Assembly (NCBI GenBank): GCA_932521035.1
Contig: OW051493.1
Location: forward strand, 5,208,001-5,272,000
Reading direction: 5' to 3'
Length of the DNA: 64,000 nucleotides
Origin: Oscheius dolichura
Taxonomy: Eukaryota > Nematoda > Chromadorea > Rhabditida > Rhabditidae
This document shows positions 1 through 10,135 of the stretch, one piece after another. Numbering within the stretch: the first letter of the stretch is position 1; the number at the start of each line of letters is the position of its first letter. The position numbers were made by a program, and so were the translations under genes. A model generated the notes under the pieces. The model searched no databases. It was not told the DNA's origin and was given only the letters and a program-made list of their open reading frames with translations.

Positions 1-299
1 GTGTACCTCCACCTCCTCCAGTGACTACGGTAGTATGAAATCTCAAAACTACGTGACCAACATCTATTGTGGCGAGAAATGGTACGCCCTGTCCCACCGC
101 CGTCCATATTGTACTACTCTTTCAGTCCGCCTTCCTGTACTTGTGGTTCTTGTTCCGCGAGGAGGAGGTTCTCAGCGTTACAATCGCCTATTGCCCCGGA
201 CAAATCGTTCCATTTGGGTACTCTAGCCAGGTATTTTTCCCGTTGACAAATAGTCTATTGTATCATTTTCGAAGAACGAAGAAGGTCCGAAGACCCGTG

Positions 300-3244
300 A
301 GCGGGATCGAGCTCGACAAATTGATGAAGTTCAAGAGCGACATCCAGCTGAACTTTAGCAAAAAGGTCGGGCATTTTGTGCGTAGTTGGACTATTTACGT
401 TCAGTTGGGCCAGCTCCGTCAGAAGGTGGGCGAGCGTCGGCCTCGAGTGGAGACCGTCAAGTGCCGAATAGACGCCGACGGACTGGACACCGACAGGAAC
501 GGCATCTACAACGACGACGACTACATCTACGGTGACGACTGGAGCTCGGATGAGGGTGGGTGTCGGCCGCCATCCGTACGGCTAAGACAATGTTCGGCCC
601 GGCCCTATGTTTTTGAATTACGCATCGGCGTCGCCGTTTACTATCACGCCCCGGGCTTCGCTGTACAAATTTTTCATTTTTCATAGGAACGGCGTCCTGT
701 TTCAGAAGACAATGACCGCCGGAGTTCCATGTATAAGGAATTAGAGGAGCAGCTGAACAAGGCCTTCCCCGTCAACATGAGCTCAGGTTGGTTCGCCCCG
801 TGCCCCTTGCCCAGCCTGCCCTTCCAGAGTCCGACTACGAGTCCGCCGACTTATTTCTGACCGAGCCAGCCCCGCGGCCGGAGTCTCTCGCCCTGAGCCG
901 TCTCTCCCTCAATAAAACACAAAAAGTAAAAAGGAGTAGGGCGGGGAAGGACTCGTCTATTTTAGGAGGAACCTTCACCAGACTACGATTACTCACGACA
1001 GTACACAAGCCGACTGACGGCAGGCCAGCCTCTCTACCAGATTTATATGCTCCAGGAGCAAGAGAAACTCGTCGACGACACCGTAGTCATTCAGAATGAG
1101 CCAGCGGAAGAAAAAGACAAGGTCAGTATCCCTCTTCCCCGTTCGAGAATTTTATTCAGTCGCGTCGAGAGTCTTCTGTCTCGTCTGACTCAGGCAGAGG
1201 AGCCGACTGCTCCACGGCTTCTGCTCTGACATCGAACACCTCGATGAGACGGGAGCGACTGATAGCTGGGAGTCATTTCGGGAGCCAGAGGAGTCTCTGG
1301 TGTGAGTTGCCTGAGGTGAAAGCAGCCGGATTGTTGGAGTCGTTGGACGAGGAGACGAAACTCCTCCAAGAAGCGTTCTTCGAGGTGATCACCAGCGAGG
1401 CCAGCTACCTGAGGTCGTTAAACATCCTCATCACTCACTTCATGGCTAGCCAGGAGATGCTCGGTAGGGAAGGTTGTCCGCCGTGTCTATGCCCCTATTC
1501 AGGGTCCAAGTCAACCCTCTCCGTAATCGGAAATGTCGATAGGAAACACCTCTTCAGCAACATCTTCGCGGTTCGGGACTGTAGCGAGCGTCTGCTCTGC
1601 GACTTGGAAAGCCGCCTGGAGGAGAACCTCGTCCTGGATGATGTGTGTGATATTCTGCAACAGCACTTCAACCAGTACTTTGATGTCTACGTCAAATACT
1701 GCTCGAACCAGGTGAGAAAAAATGAGAGATATCCACACTCCTCTATTCAGGTGTACCAGGACAGGACACTGCGAAGACTGAAGACAGAGAACAGTGCATT
1801 TCTAACGGCCGTGTCCCGTCTGGAAGGAGACAAACAGTGCCAGGGACTCGACATGAGATCCTTCCTGATGCTCCCCATGCAAAGAGTCACCAGGTAGGGT
1901 GTCTTCCCCATTCAACTCCCCTTTCATCTCAGGTATCCCCTGCTCCTTTATGCCGTTTTGGATCGTCTTCCAACTGATTCTCCCCGCTGTGAGACGGCCA
2001 CCAAGGCCTTGTCCGCTGCAAACACAGTGGTCAGGGAGTGTAACGAGGGGGCCCGTCGGATGGAGAGGACGGAACAGCTACTGGAACTGGAGAGGAGACT
2101 CGTGTACAAGGACGGCGACCTGAAGAGGATCCCCCTGGTGAACAACAGCCGCTACCTGGTCAAGAGGGGCACTCTCCTCCAGCTAGTGGACAGGAGTGCC
2201 AAGGGTCTCCTCCAGACGAGACAGAAGGCGAGGAGTATCCACATCTTCCTGTTCAGCGACATGCTCATGATCACCAAGAAGAAGCTGTACGTCCTCTTGT
2301 CTCCTACCCTAACCTCCTTTCAGAAATGGCACCTACATCTGTAAAGACTACTGTGCCCGCCGCTTCGTGGATGTCGAGCCGATCGAGCCGGACAACCCCC
2401 GCGTCCCCCACGGGGTGTTGTCCTCCCTCCCGACCCGCCCTCACTTCTTCAACTGTGTCCTGATGAAGGATGCCCGTGGTCGCCAGACGGAGCTGCTCCT
2501 CTCGGCCGAGTCCGAGACCGACCGGGAACGGTGGCTGTCCGCCCTTCGTCCGCCCACCGTGAGTTTCTTCCCCCCTGCGAGTGAGTGTGACCACTAACGT
2601 TCCAGTCCGCTAACCCCGAGGAAAAGATTTACGCCGAGTGGGATTGCCCCCAAGCCATTGTAACTCATGATTATTCGAGTAATCAGGACGACGAGATGGA
2701 TCTCAAGCAGGGCGACCTCGTAAATATCCTGAGGAAAATGCCCGACGGTGTGCTCTTCGCCCATTTCTCTTCCCTCCCCTTCCCTTTATATTCAGAAGAG
2801 ATAAATTTCAGGCTGGCTCTACGGAGAACGCGTACGAGACTCTGTGGGCGGGTGGTTTCCCTCCTCTTATTGCAGCCCGGTACTCAATGACCATGTGCGT
2901 GCCAACAACTACAGATACAGACTCCGACTTATACAGGTATGGCAGCAGATAAATGCTTTTTGTTGGGATTGGCTTATATTATTTAAAACAGCCTCTGAGG
3001 GGATTGGAAAGTGGCTGAATGGATAGTGGTGTTCTCTACAATTGCGCTTTTTTTTTCAGCTGGGGTTCGATTCTTTCATGGACTAAATTTTTGTCTGACC
3101 CCTATTTCGTCATAAAAAATCTTTTCAGGCAGCGTCTGGCGCTCAGAGGGGGACACTGGGGCGTACAGCGTCTCCGATGCTGGATCGACTGAGGAGGATG
3201 AGCAACCCAAGGACCTATCTCGGGCTGTGACCATTGAATTGTGA
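300..3244 (+). CDS. Ephexin-family Rho guanine nucleotide exchange factor (DH-PH-SH3)
   Basis: Activates Rho-family GTPases at the membrane and cytoskeleton; ephexins act downstream of Eph receptors. In order: a tyrosine-containing helix PLYQIYMLQEQEKL near 1030-1075, like the autoinhibitory LYQ-Y helix of ephexins; the linker SLWCELPEVKAAGLLESL; a DH domain (about 1340-1980) with FEVITSEASYLRSL, FDVYVKYCSNQ and LMLPMQRVTRYPLLL; a PH domain (2050-2560); an SH3 domain (2650-2890) with DYSSNQDDEMDLKQGD and GGWFPSSYC. Clear introns are 366-404, 1464-1502, 1712-1750, 1894-1932 (each 39 nt), 2287-2323, 2559-2605 and 2748-2811. The first exons before about 400 and the join to the last exon (ending TGA 3242-3244, tail TIEL) are uncertain. 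The order matches ARHGEF16/26/NGEF. The family call is firm; the ends are not. Confidence 0.88.
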
Positions 3245-3422
3245 CTTTTCTCTCTCTGCTCAATTTTCGTGTGATCAGATTTTCTCATAAATTTTTATTT
3301 AAACTCTTATTAAGAACAACAAACGAACAACAATCACGGGGAGGTGTCACTGGTCTAGCGGCCTATGTACAAAAACAGATATGTTTCGAGTGAAGTGAAG
3401 TAGCGGGGGAGGGTGTCCCTGC

Positions 3423-5475
3423 CTAGAGAATCGTGGTCAGATTACGGGGAGTACAGATCTCCGGGGTGCCTTTCGAGCTGATGTCCCAGTTGACCCCGCA
3501 GCACCGCTGGCTGATCGAGAAGGCCGGCCCGTGCTGCTCGTTGGTGAACACCCTCAGGTAGCACGGCGTCGAGAAGTCCGCCTTCATGAGCTTGTCTATC
3601 CCCTGGTACGTGCCGAGCACTCCACCACCCAGGGCGACAACTGTCACTTTGGTATTTTTAAAGGGGAAGATACTCACTCAGAATGAAGATATTAACGATG
3701 AGGACGGTCTTGTCTGTCCGTTGGATGACCTCCCGCCAAGTGGGGGTCTGCCCCTTCCGCCACTGGTCCTCGCTGGCTGCCTGGGCATAGAGGTAGAACA
3801 GACTGGGGAGGAGGACACAGCCGATGGGGATGGTGGAGGCACCTGAACGACAAGGGGAAAGAAGAAGGAAACACCTACCGACGACATTCATGACAGGGGA
3901 GAAGTCGGGGACGGTGAGAGCAACGAGGAGGACGAGAAAGAGGACAGTGGTCCGGGTGGCTACGCGGCCCACTCCGAAGGCTAGAAGGGCAGATGGGAAT
4001 GGAGGGAAAAGGGCATACCATGGGACACCTTGAGGTAGTGTTCGACCTCTTGGTTGAGGGGATTGATAACAATTACCAGTGTCATAATACAGTGGACAGC
4101 TATCATGAGGTTGGCGGTCACCTGAACAGGCTCTGTGAGGAATAAGAGACGGAGGAGAGACCTGTATCCAGGAGGTCTGGATGGACGTGATGATGGAGGT
4201 GTCCATGGAGTCGCCGTAGACGGTGTAGCCGAAGATGGCCAACGGCATGTAGAGGAACACCACCGCCAGAAATCCGCCCACAACGCTCTTCTTGAAGTCC
4301 GCCGGCTCTTTCATCTATAACAAATGAATTCTTCTCAATTCACTCCAGACTCACGTCGTGTTGTATCGAGGGGAAGACGTAGTGTCCGGAGAAGGAGAAG
4401 AGGAATATCCCCAGGGAGAGGATCATCGTCGAGGCGTCCTGCTTCGGGTAGTTGACCTCCTTGACACATTCCGAGTAGTCCATGGCTATCCCTGCCAAGA
4501 TCGACATCACCGCGATGACCTGAAGAAGTAGATTTCATTGTTTTCTGGTTCATACTCACCGTGGTCACCATCGCTATGACTATCACGTGTCTGAAAGGAG
4601 CTAGAATAAAAGATACTGGATGGCAGACTCACGCGAATTCCCCCGGACTTTTGAGAAAGGTGAAGGGCAGGATGACAATGGCCAGGATGGTGATGACGTG
4701 GCAGATGCCGACGGGAACCACGAAGAATTTGTCGACGAAGTAGTGGAGGATCTTGGAGGAGAGGAGGAGGTAGACGATGGAGATGCCAAAAAGTGTTATC
4801 TGTATGGATGAGTATGGATGAGAATAGGAGAGAGGCATCTTACATTTCCCATAACCGAGGTGAAGCGCCTGAATAAAATAATAATATGGGAAAGACGACA
4901 ACTACTCACTGCATACTCAGCCCGATGGTCCTCTTGGCCATTTCCGGGAAAGGTTTCCTGCACACGCCGAGGTGGGGATGCCTGTCGAAATAAGAATGGA
5001 ATAAGAGGAAGACGCCTACCTCTCCATCATCTTGCACCAGACGACGCCCAACTGGTAGCCGGTGTACTCGAAGATGACGGCGATCGAGCACATGAAGAGG
5101 ACGCCGCAGACGAGGCCGGATTGCTTGAATGCCACTGGCATGGCTACGACCCCGCCGCCTAAAGTTCCCTCAGACGAGAACGGTGATTCTGACCCACCAA
5201 CCATATCTGCCACGATGAAGATGGCCGCCACTATCCATCCCAGCTTTTTGTCGTGTCTGTGTGGATCTGAAACGGGCCACTTCGAGGGGAAGAGTCTCGC
5301 GTCACGGCTGTCAACTGACAAAATGCGTCAAAGTGAAGGGAACATGTGTAAGTTGCTTCCTGAAAAACAAACCGACTGTGGCCTGGCTCATACACATCTC
5401 CGAGTAGCAGTTATTAATGAAGGGCTGGGCCGAGAGGTGGCCCTCCGCCGGCGGGAGGAGGCCCTGCTGCACCAT
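3423..5475 (-). CDS. AAAP-family amino acid transporter (SLC32/36/38-like)
   Basis: Multi-pass amino acid/auxin permease family member. The N-terminal exon begins MVQQGLLPPAEGHLSAQPF, directly after a TATTTCAG acceptor, so the start at 5475 is well placed. The next exon carries KLGWIVAAIFIVADMVGGG, the typical first helix, followed by GGGVVAMPVAFKQSG, which is the family's helix-1 loop. Further helices: VYLLLSSKILHYFV, CHVITILAIVILPF, GIFLFSFSGHYVFPSIQHDM (the family's helix-5/6 motif), FLAVVFLYMPLAIFGYTVYG, ANLMIAVHCIMTLVIVINP, VLFLVLLVALTVPDF and a last helix VALGGGVLGTYQGI. An unusual cysteine-containing tail of about 60 residues follows (ADFSTPCYLRVF, QRCCGVNWD). About ten short introns interrupt it, for example a 31-nt one before VTVVALGG. 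It converges on the RhoGEF with a 178-bp gap. Substrate cannot be told. Confidence 0.82.
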
Positions 5476-7325
5476 CTGAAATATCCCAATGGAATAATAG
5501 AACGGGAAAGGGAAAGGTGGATAAATGAGTTGACAGATGGTGCCGGAAGGTGTTCCAGCTGACAGACGAGACGAGGGGAAAAAGAAGGTGGCCGACTCAT
5601 TTCCCGGGGCGGCTGTCTGCCGAGAACCTCCGTGGATGGGCGAGTTCAATAAGCGAGGGCAGAGAGTTGTCAATTGTCAATCGGCACGAAGCTCGCCCAA
5701 TATTCTTATTTATGGCAACGGAAAGAAAAGAAAAGAATAAGAGAGAGACGGGGGCAGAAGTGGGCTAAAATATAGAGCTTTGGTCAAGGATTGGAGCGTT
5801 TCAATCAGCCCGAATGAATGCAATTTATTCGGCCGGCACTCCCCGAGTTTACCCAATAAAATTGCTACTTACTATTTGGTTATTTATCCTCTTCCCCGGG
5901 CTCTATCGTATAAAAGGAAAAGTAGAAAGTAGAGGTAAAACGGAGCGAAGAAATGCGATACGCCCCGGGTTGGAAGCAAGCGTCGTTGGAAGAGATCGAT
6001 GTTTTACTAGCTCCCCCTATAAGCATCAGATTGTAGGCGGGTGCCAAATATTTTGGACCCGAGGCAAAGTGCGCCGGGAGCAGGAGGGAAAACACGATGG
6101 AAGACGAAGAACAATTCGATCTGGCAGCCAATTAGGCTACTTTTTCGGAGAAGGACGAGGTCCGCGGGGGGCGGAACATCTGGCCGCAGCTGGCAGACAA
6201 ACTGTGCACTTTATGGCTGCGGCCTTTTGTGGCTGACTTTGGCTGGATCTTGTGCCTTGTTCAAAAAGATTTAAAGGCGATCTCCGCAGCTGTTTTGCCG
6301 GGTCGTGCAAAACAGAATACCTTGGGACGGGTCGGCGGCAGATTGCTTCATTTCCTCTTCATAATAGCGCGGCGCGACAGACTAATCAACATCTGTTGTT
6401 TGTTTTGAAGCTTCGAATATCCATTCTTCGCGCTTCAACATAAAATCCGAAGAGTTGGCGTCATCTGTCACGCGGCCTACCATTAGAGCCGCTGAATTAT
6501 GCACTCGGCCAGGTTGACTGGCCGACGGAAAAAGCTATTAACTACAAAAGGGCGAACAGCCGGGAGGAGGACTGTTTTCGATCCGCGCAGCTGCAACACA
6601 AACAGGGCAGGGCATCAAAATAATCCGAGAACGAACACGAACAACCAGGGGACAGGAGGCTGTTTGTAACAAAACAGCCTCGAGACAGTGACTAGACTCA
6701 ACATATTTTGAGGTGAGCAGGGAGGAGCGGGGGGCAGAGGGGTCGTGTCTAGGGAACGAGCAGGAGGCAGCCGACGGAGACACGCTGCTGAATGAAATAT
6801 GAAGATGGGGAGGGCGACAAATTTGGATGAAGAAAGGGGGGAGGCAAGGAGGAAGGGAAGGAGCACCTGGCCGGGTCGCGGCTGTCGGATCATGTTCTGA
6901 TGTAAACCGGGAGGAATGAGGGTGGCACAAATTGCTCGAACGACCCGGAGAACCCGTGGGAGGAGGATGACTAGGCAGCACAGTCACCGACAAAGGGCAC
7001 CCAACCAGAGGAGGGGGCACAGGGGCATCCATTAGTAGTTGCGAGGGAGGTAAGAGGGCCTCCTGGACGATGTTTACGTCGGGAGACCGCCAAATTTTTG
7101 GTGTTTATGGATGGAAAAATTCGTGGGGGAAGGGGTGTTCCCTACCGTACTACTCGCCCCCTCCGCAATCTCCTCTTCAAATAGAATATATTTATTGGAT
7201 AAATAAATGAGTGTGCAAAGTTTAGGGAACAGGAAAGGGCAGCCGGGGGTGACATGGAGCAACAAAATATTTTGGAGATGGACTGGAAACGATAGGATCT
7301 CCACAATATTTGACGACGGACAATT
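5476..7325. other. Intergenic region without a supported gene
   Basis: About 1.85 kb between the transporter start and the stop of the PAX-like gene. It is GC-rich and contains open frames, but none shows recognisable domains, and purine-rich runs explain several of them. The part nearest 7326 is probably the 3' untranslated region of the PAX-like gene, with AATAAA on the minus strand inside the run at about 7185-7206. The rest is likely upstream regulatory DNA of the transporter. No repeat or RNA gene was recognised. Confidence 0.4.
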
Positions 7326-7839
7326 CTAGGCAAGCAGTCTGAAATGCCCTTTTGACGGCCTCGCGGAGAGTACCTTTCGATGGAATAGGGCAGGGGAGGA
7401 GGAGGACGGGCACAGTCCGGCATCATCTGGCCGGCCTCCGACAGGTCCGAGTCGCTCTTGCTCTCGGAAACCCTGGCCGACCGGGGACACATCGAGCCCG
7501 TCCGACGATACCTGGGCATCCCCTACACAACACACACATATCGGAATACCTCGACATAATCTTGGATACACAGGAATGGGTGACCCCCACGATCTTGGCA
7601 ATGTGGCTGATCTTGTGTCCTCCCTCGTAGAGTGCCAGTATCTTGTATCGGTCGGCCATGTTCAGTGGCCGCCCGGCCCTGGCCACCTTGCCCTTCTCCT
7701 TGTCTCCTAGGTGGCGCGTGTTTATGGGGCAGTTCGTGTCCTGGTCCCCTCTGCCCACCAGCTTACCCTCTTCCTTCATGGCTACTGGTTGTTCCACACC
7801 GTCATTACCAGTTTGGCTGAAGGAGAGAAGCTTGGGTGG
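7326..7839 (-). CDS. PAX-like transcription factor with PAI half-domain and C-terminal octapeptide-like motif
   Basis: DNA-binding protein. The exon 7550-7839 starts after an AATTTTCAG acceptor and encodes a basic lead-in, then the start of the paired domain (GRPLNMADRYKILALYEGG, VGVTHSCVSKIMS). A 38-nt intron (7512-7549) joins it to RYRRTGSMCPRSARVSESKSD, completing an HTH PAI subdomain. A 35-nt intron (7339-7373) joins to a four-residue last exon, giving the end PPLPYSIERLLA-stop. That tail resembles the PAX octapeptide/eh1 Groucho-binding motif. No RED half-domain or homeodomain is visible, so this looks like a short PAI-only protein comparable to the nematode NPAX group. At least one exon with the start codon lies upstream of 7840 and was not identified. 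Confidence 0.8.
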
Positions 7840-8544
7840 CTGAAAATTGGGATAAATGAGACAATTCAGGGTAGTCGATCGATCCCTGACTGATAGGCCC
7901 ATCAAGTGACAGACATTTCGCTGAAGACTTATCATTTTGGCTAGCTGAATATATGAGGCCCGGACTCGATTACCCATAAAAAGAATGGTAGAACCGATGC
8001 GGTCCTTAGCCATCCCCAAATAATCGAAAGTTCTCTACATATGGACTAGTGGTGAAGTTCTGCTTTAATAAGGAGCATAATTGGCTGGCTCACCCCGACA
8101 CAACGTAATTGAGAATATTGCCGAATGATGTCCGCGTCGAGGTAGACGATAGAATCCCAGTTCATCGCATCCTTCTGAAGAATGCCAGAAATGAGAAGGA
8201 CAAGACAGGCAGACGGACTGTGTCCCGGTTTCCATATGCTGTATTACTGTGCTAACGCTAATGTATCACAGAGAACAAGTTAGCGCTTGGGAGAACATGC
8301 ATCGGATGGGGAAGTGACCACGAGAAATTTTTGGCAGAAAGATGATCGCGTTCCAATTAGAAAACGGGCTGCCAATGGAACGGTGAGAAGCGGACTGGAC
8401 AAACCGCACCTTTAGCCGGTAGAAAAGAAAGCGATTTTCGATACCATAGACCGCCGGATAGCATAGAGAACAGTACAAGTTCATATTTAGTCACAAATTT
8501 ATTAGACAGTCGTATTAGACATCACATTTGTTACTTCTTCGGCA
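7840..8544. other. Upstream/first intron of the PAX-like gene and 3' flank of the HSPBP1-like gene
   Basis: About 700 bases with open frames of up to 72 codons but no recognisable protein. An unidentified first coding exon of the PAX-like gene may lie here or further away, because the exon ending at 7839 begins at a splice acceptor. Composition changes from GC-rich to AT-rich in this stretch. Confidence 0.35.
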
Positions 8545-9848
8545 TCACTCGTATCTTTGTATCAAACCGCTAATTTGAGCCTAAATATATAAGTATTACA
8601 AACAGGAAGTTGACGTACATCATCCTTATAATGATGTTCCTTTTTCAATGCCTCAATTAAAATATTACGCAATGCAACAGATATTCTTTCTTTAGGCATA
8701 TATTGATCAAAAAATTCTCTAAACATAAGTATAACTAATATCATCATTAGGGAAAACCTTATATATTCTAATTCGGCCGAATTTTCGTTTGGTTTTCGTA
8801 TCATAAGGGCACTGTAACTGTTAACTATATAAGGACACAAAAAATCTGCGAACTTTGCTAAAATAGGTTTTATAAAATCTGATAACGCTACTTACCAGAA
8901 TCCTGTAAAGTATATGCAATAGATGTTAAAATCCGTGCTGCCTTAGCAGAAACTGTGCTACTTGCATCATGTTCGGCTAATTTAGTCAGAATCTCATGCC
9001 CGCGTAAATTAACAAACTTCCTAAAACAAACTCTACAGGCAAATAAGCAACCTACTCAAAAGCTGCCTCGTCCGAACGAACTGTGCCGGAAACAGAGCTG
9101 AGATACTTATACTTCAGCTTCTAAAAAATATGGTACTAAAATGGCTCGAGTAAACACAAAACCAAATATCTTAATGTTTCATATGCATAAACAAACCTCG
9201 TTGCAAGAAGTTGTTTCCTGATTTAAAAAGGTTAATAGATATTCCAAAAGACCAGAATCAATAACCGCATGTTGTGCAGGAGGATTATTTTCAGTTAATG
9301 TCAAAATACACTGCGCAAAAGTGCAGTGAAGCGATTCGCAGTGTTTCTCCTGAAAATCTCTAATAGTAATTAAATGAAAGTAAAATTACAAGGAATTGCC
9401 GTATCATAACCATTCCTCCGTCATTAACGAATTGCGATGTAAGAAATGCGTGCTGAAGAAGATCTTCTAAACGATCAGCCAACTCCTAAATGACTTTGTT
9501 GAAATGTAAAATGGACAAAACTAACTGCTATTTTGTCCCTATCATCTTCGTTAATATCCTCAGCGCTTGCTGCGTAGCAATGCAAGCTCTTCATAACATT
9601 TTCTGAACAAGACTAATAAAGATATTTAACGATTGACTGACTTAATTGAAAACTTGGATCCGTGTCTTTTACTAAATCACTCATCACCTGCTCTAACCAT
9701 TTTCTATTCTAAATGAATTTTAGTAGGAATAGTACATCAAAACCTCTTCGTCAAGAACACGTGGTTCACAAACTTCATTTTCCTCTGATTTATCCGTTAT
9801 AGCGGTCGAAAGGGACAATAAAGACTTCCAATAAGGATCCGAAGACAT
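8545..9848 (-). CDS. HSPBP1: HSPBP1/Fes1-like Hsp70 nucleotide exchange factor
   Basis: Armadillo-type cytosolic cochaperone that promotes ADP release from Hsp70. The start MSSDPYWKSLLSLSTAITDK follows a TTTTTAG acceptor directly. Spliced pieces in order: RKWLEQVMSDLVKDTDPSFQ, ELADRLEDLLQHAFLTSQFV with VNDGGM, CILTLTENNPPAQHAVIDSG, LLEYLLTFL, SSVSGTVRSDEAAFEKFVNL with RGHEILTKL, then KAARILTSIAYTL. These follow the HSPBP1 order (ADLCENMDNA, FCQLSGM, FAISCLVRE, FLRLDGF, AFLLQNLL in human). The last intron (GTACGT to TTTAG, 38 nt) leads to QISGLIQRYE and TGA at 8545. It lies 288 bp downstream of GCLC on the same strand, so the two may be co-transcribed. The assignment rests on pattern and order, not on strong identity. 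Confidence 0.68.
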
Positions 9849-10135
9849 CTAAAAAGACTGAAAGTAAAACGATGTATTGAGACAGTTGGTTTGCTAGGGC
9901 CTTCTAGAAACCTCCGCCATTGAGCGCATTTTGTGAACTCAGTTTATATTAAGATTACTGGAATTGTTACATATATAGGTCAATATTGTAGAGAATTAAC
10001 AAACAACAATCATCCAAAAAGCAATTACTATATTATTTATTGACAGGCATATTATTAAAATAAACTTTAAAAAAAATTTCTGATAAGTGATTATGGCACA
10101 ACAAATAAAATGAAACCATAACCTGTATACGATCA

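Noticed and set aside
457-684. Arg-rich minus-strand frame
   Set aside because: A shadow of the acidic coding exon of the RhoGEF on the plus strand.
69-686. 205-codon open frame taken whole as a protein
   Set aside because: Only its middle and end match coding for the RhoGEF N-terminus. A 39-nt intron (366-404) lies within it, and the first 200 bases look unlike protein, so I did not call the frame as given.
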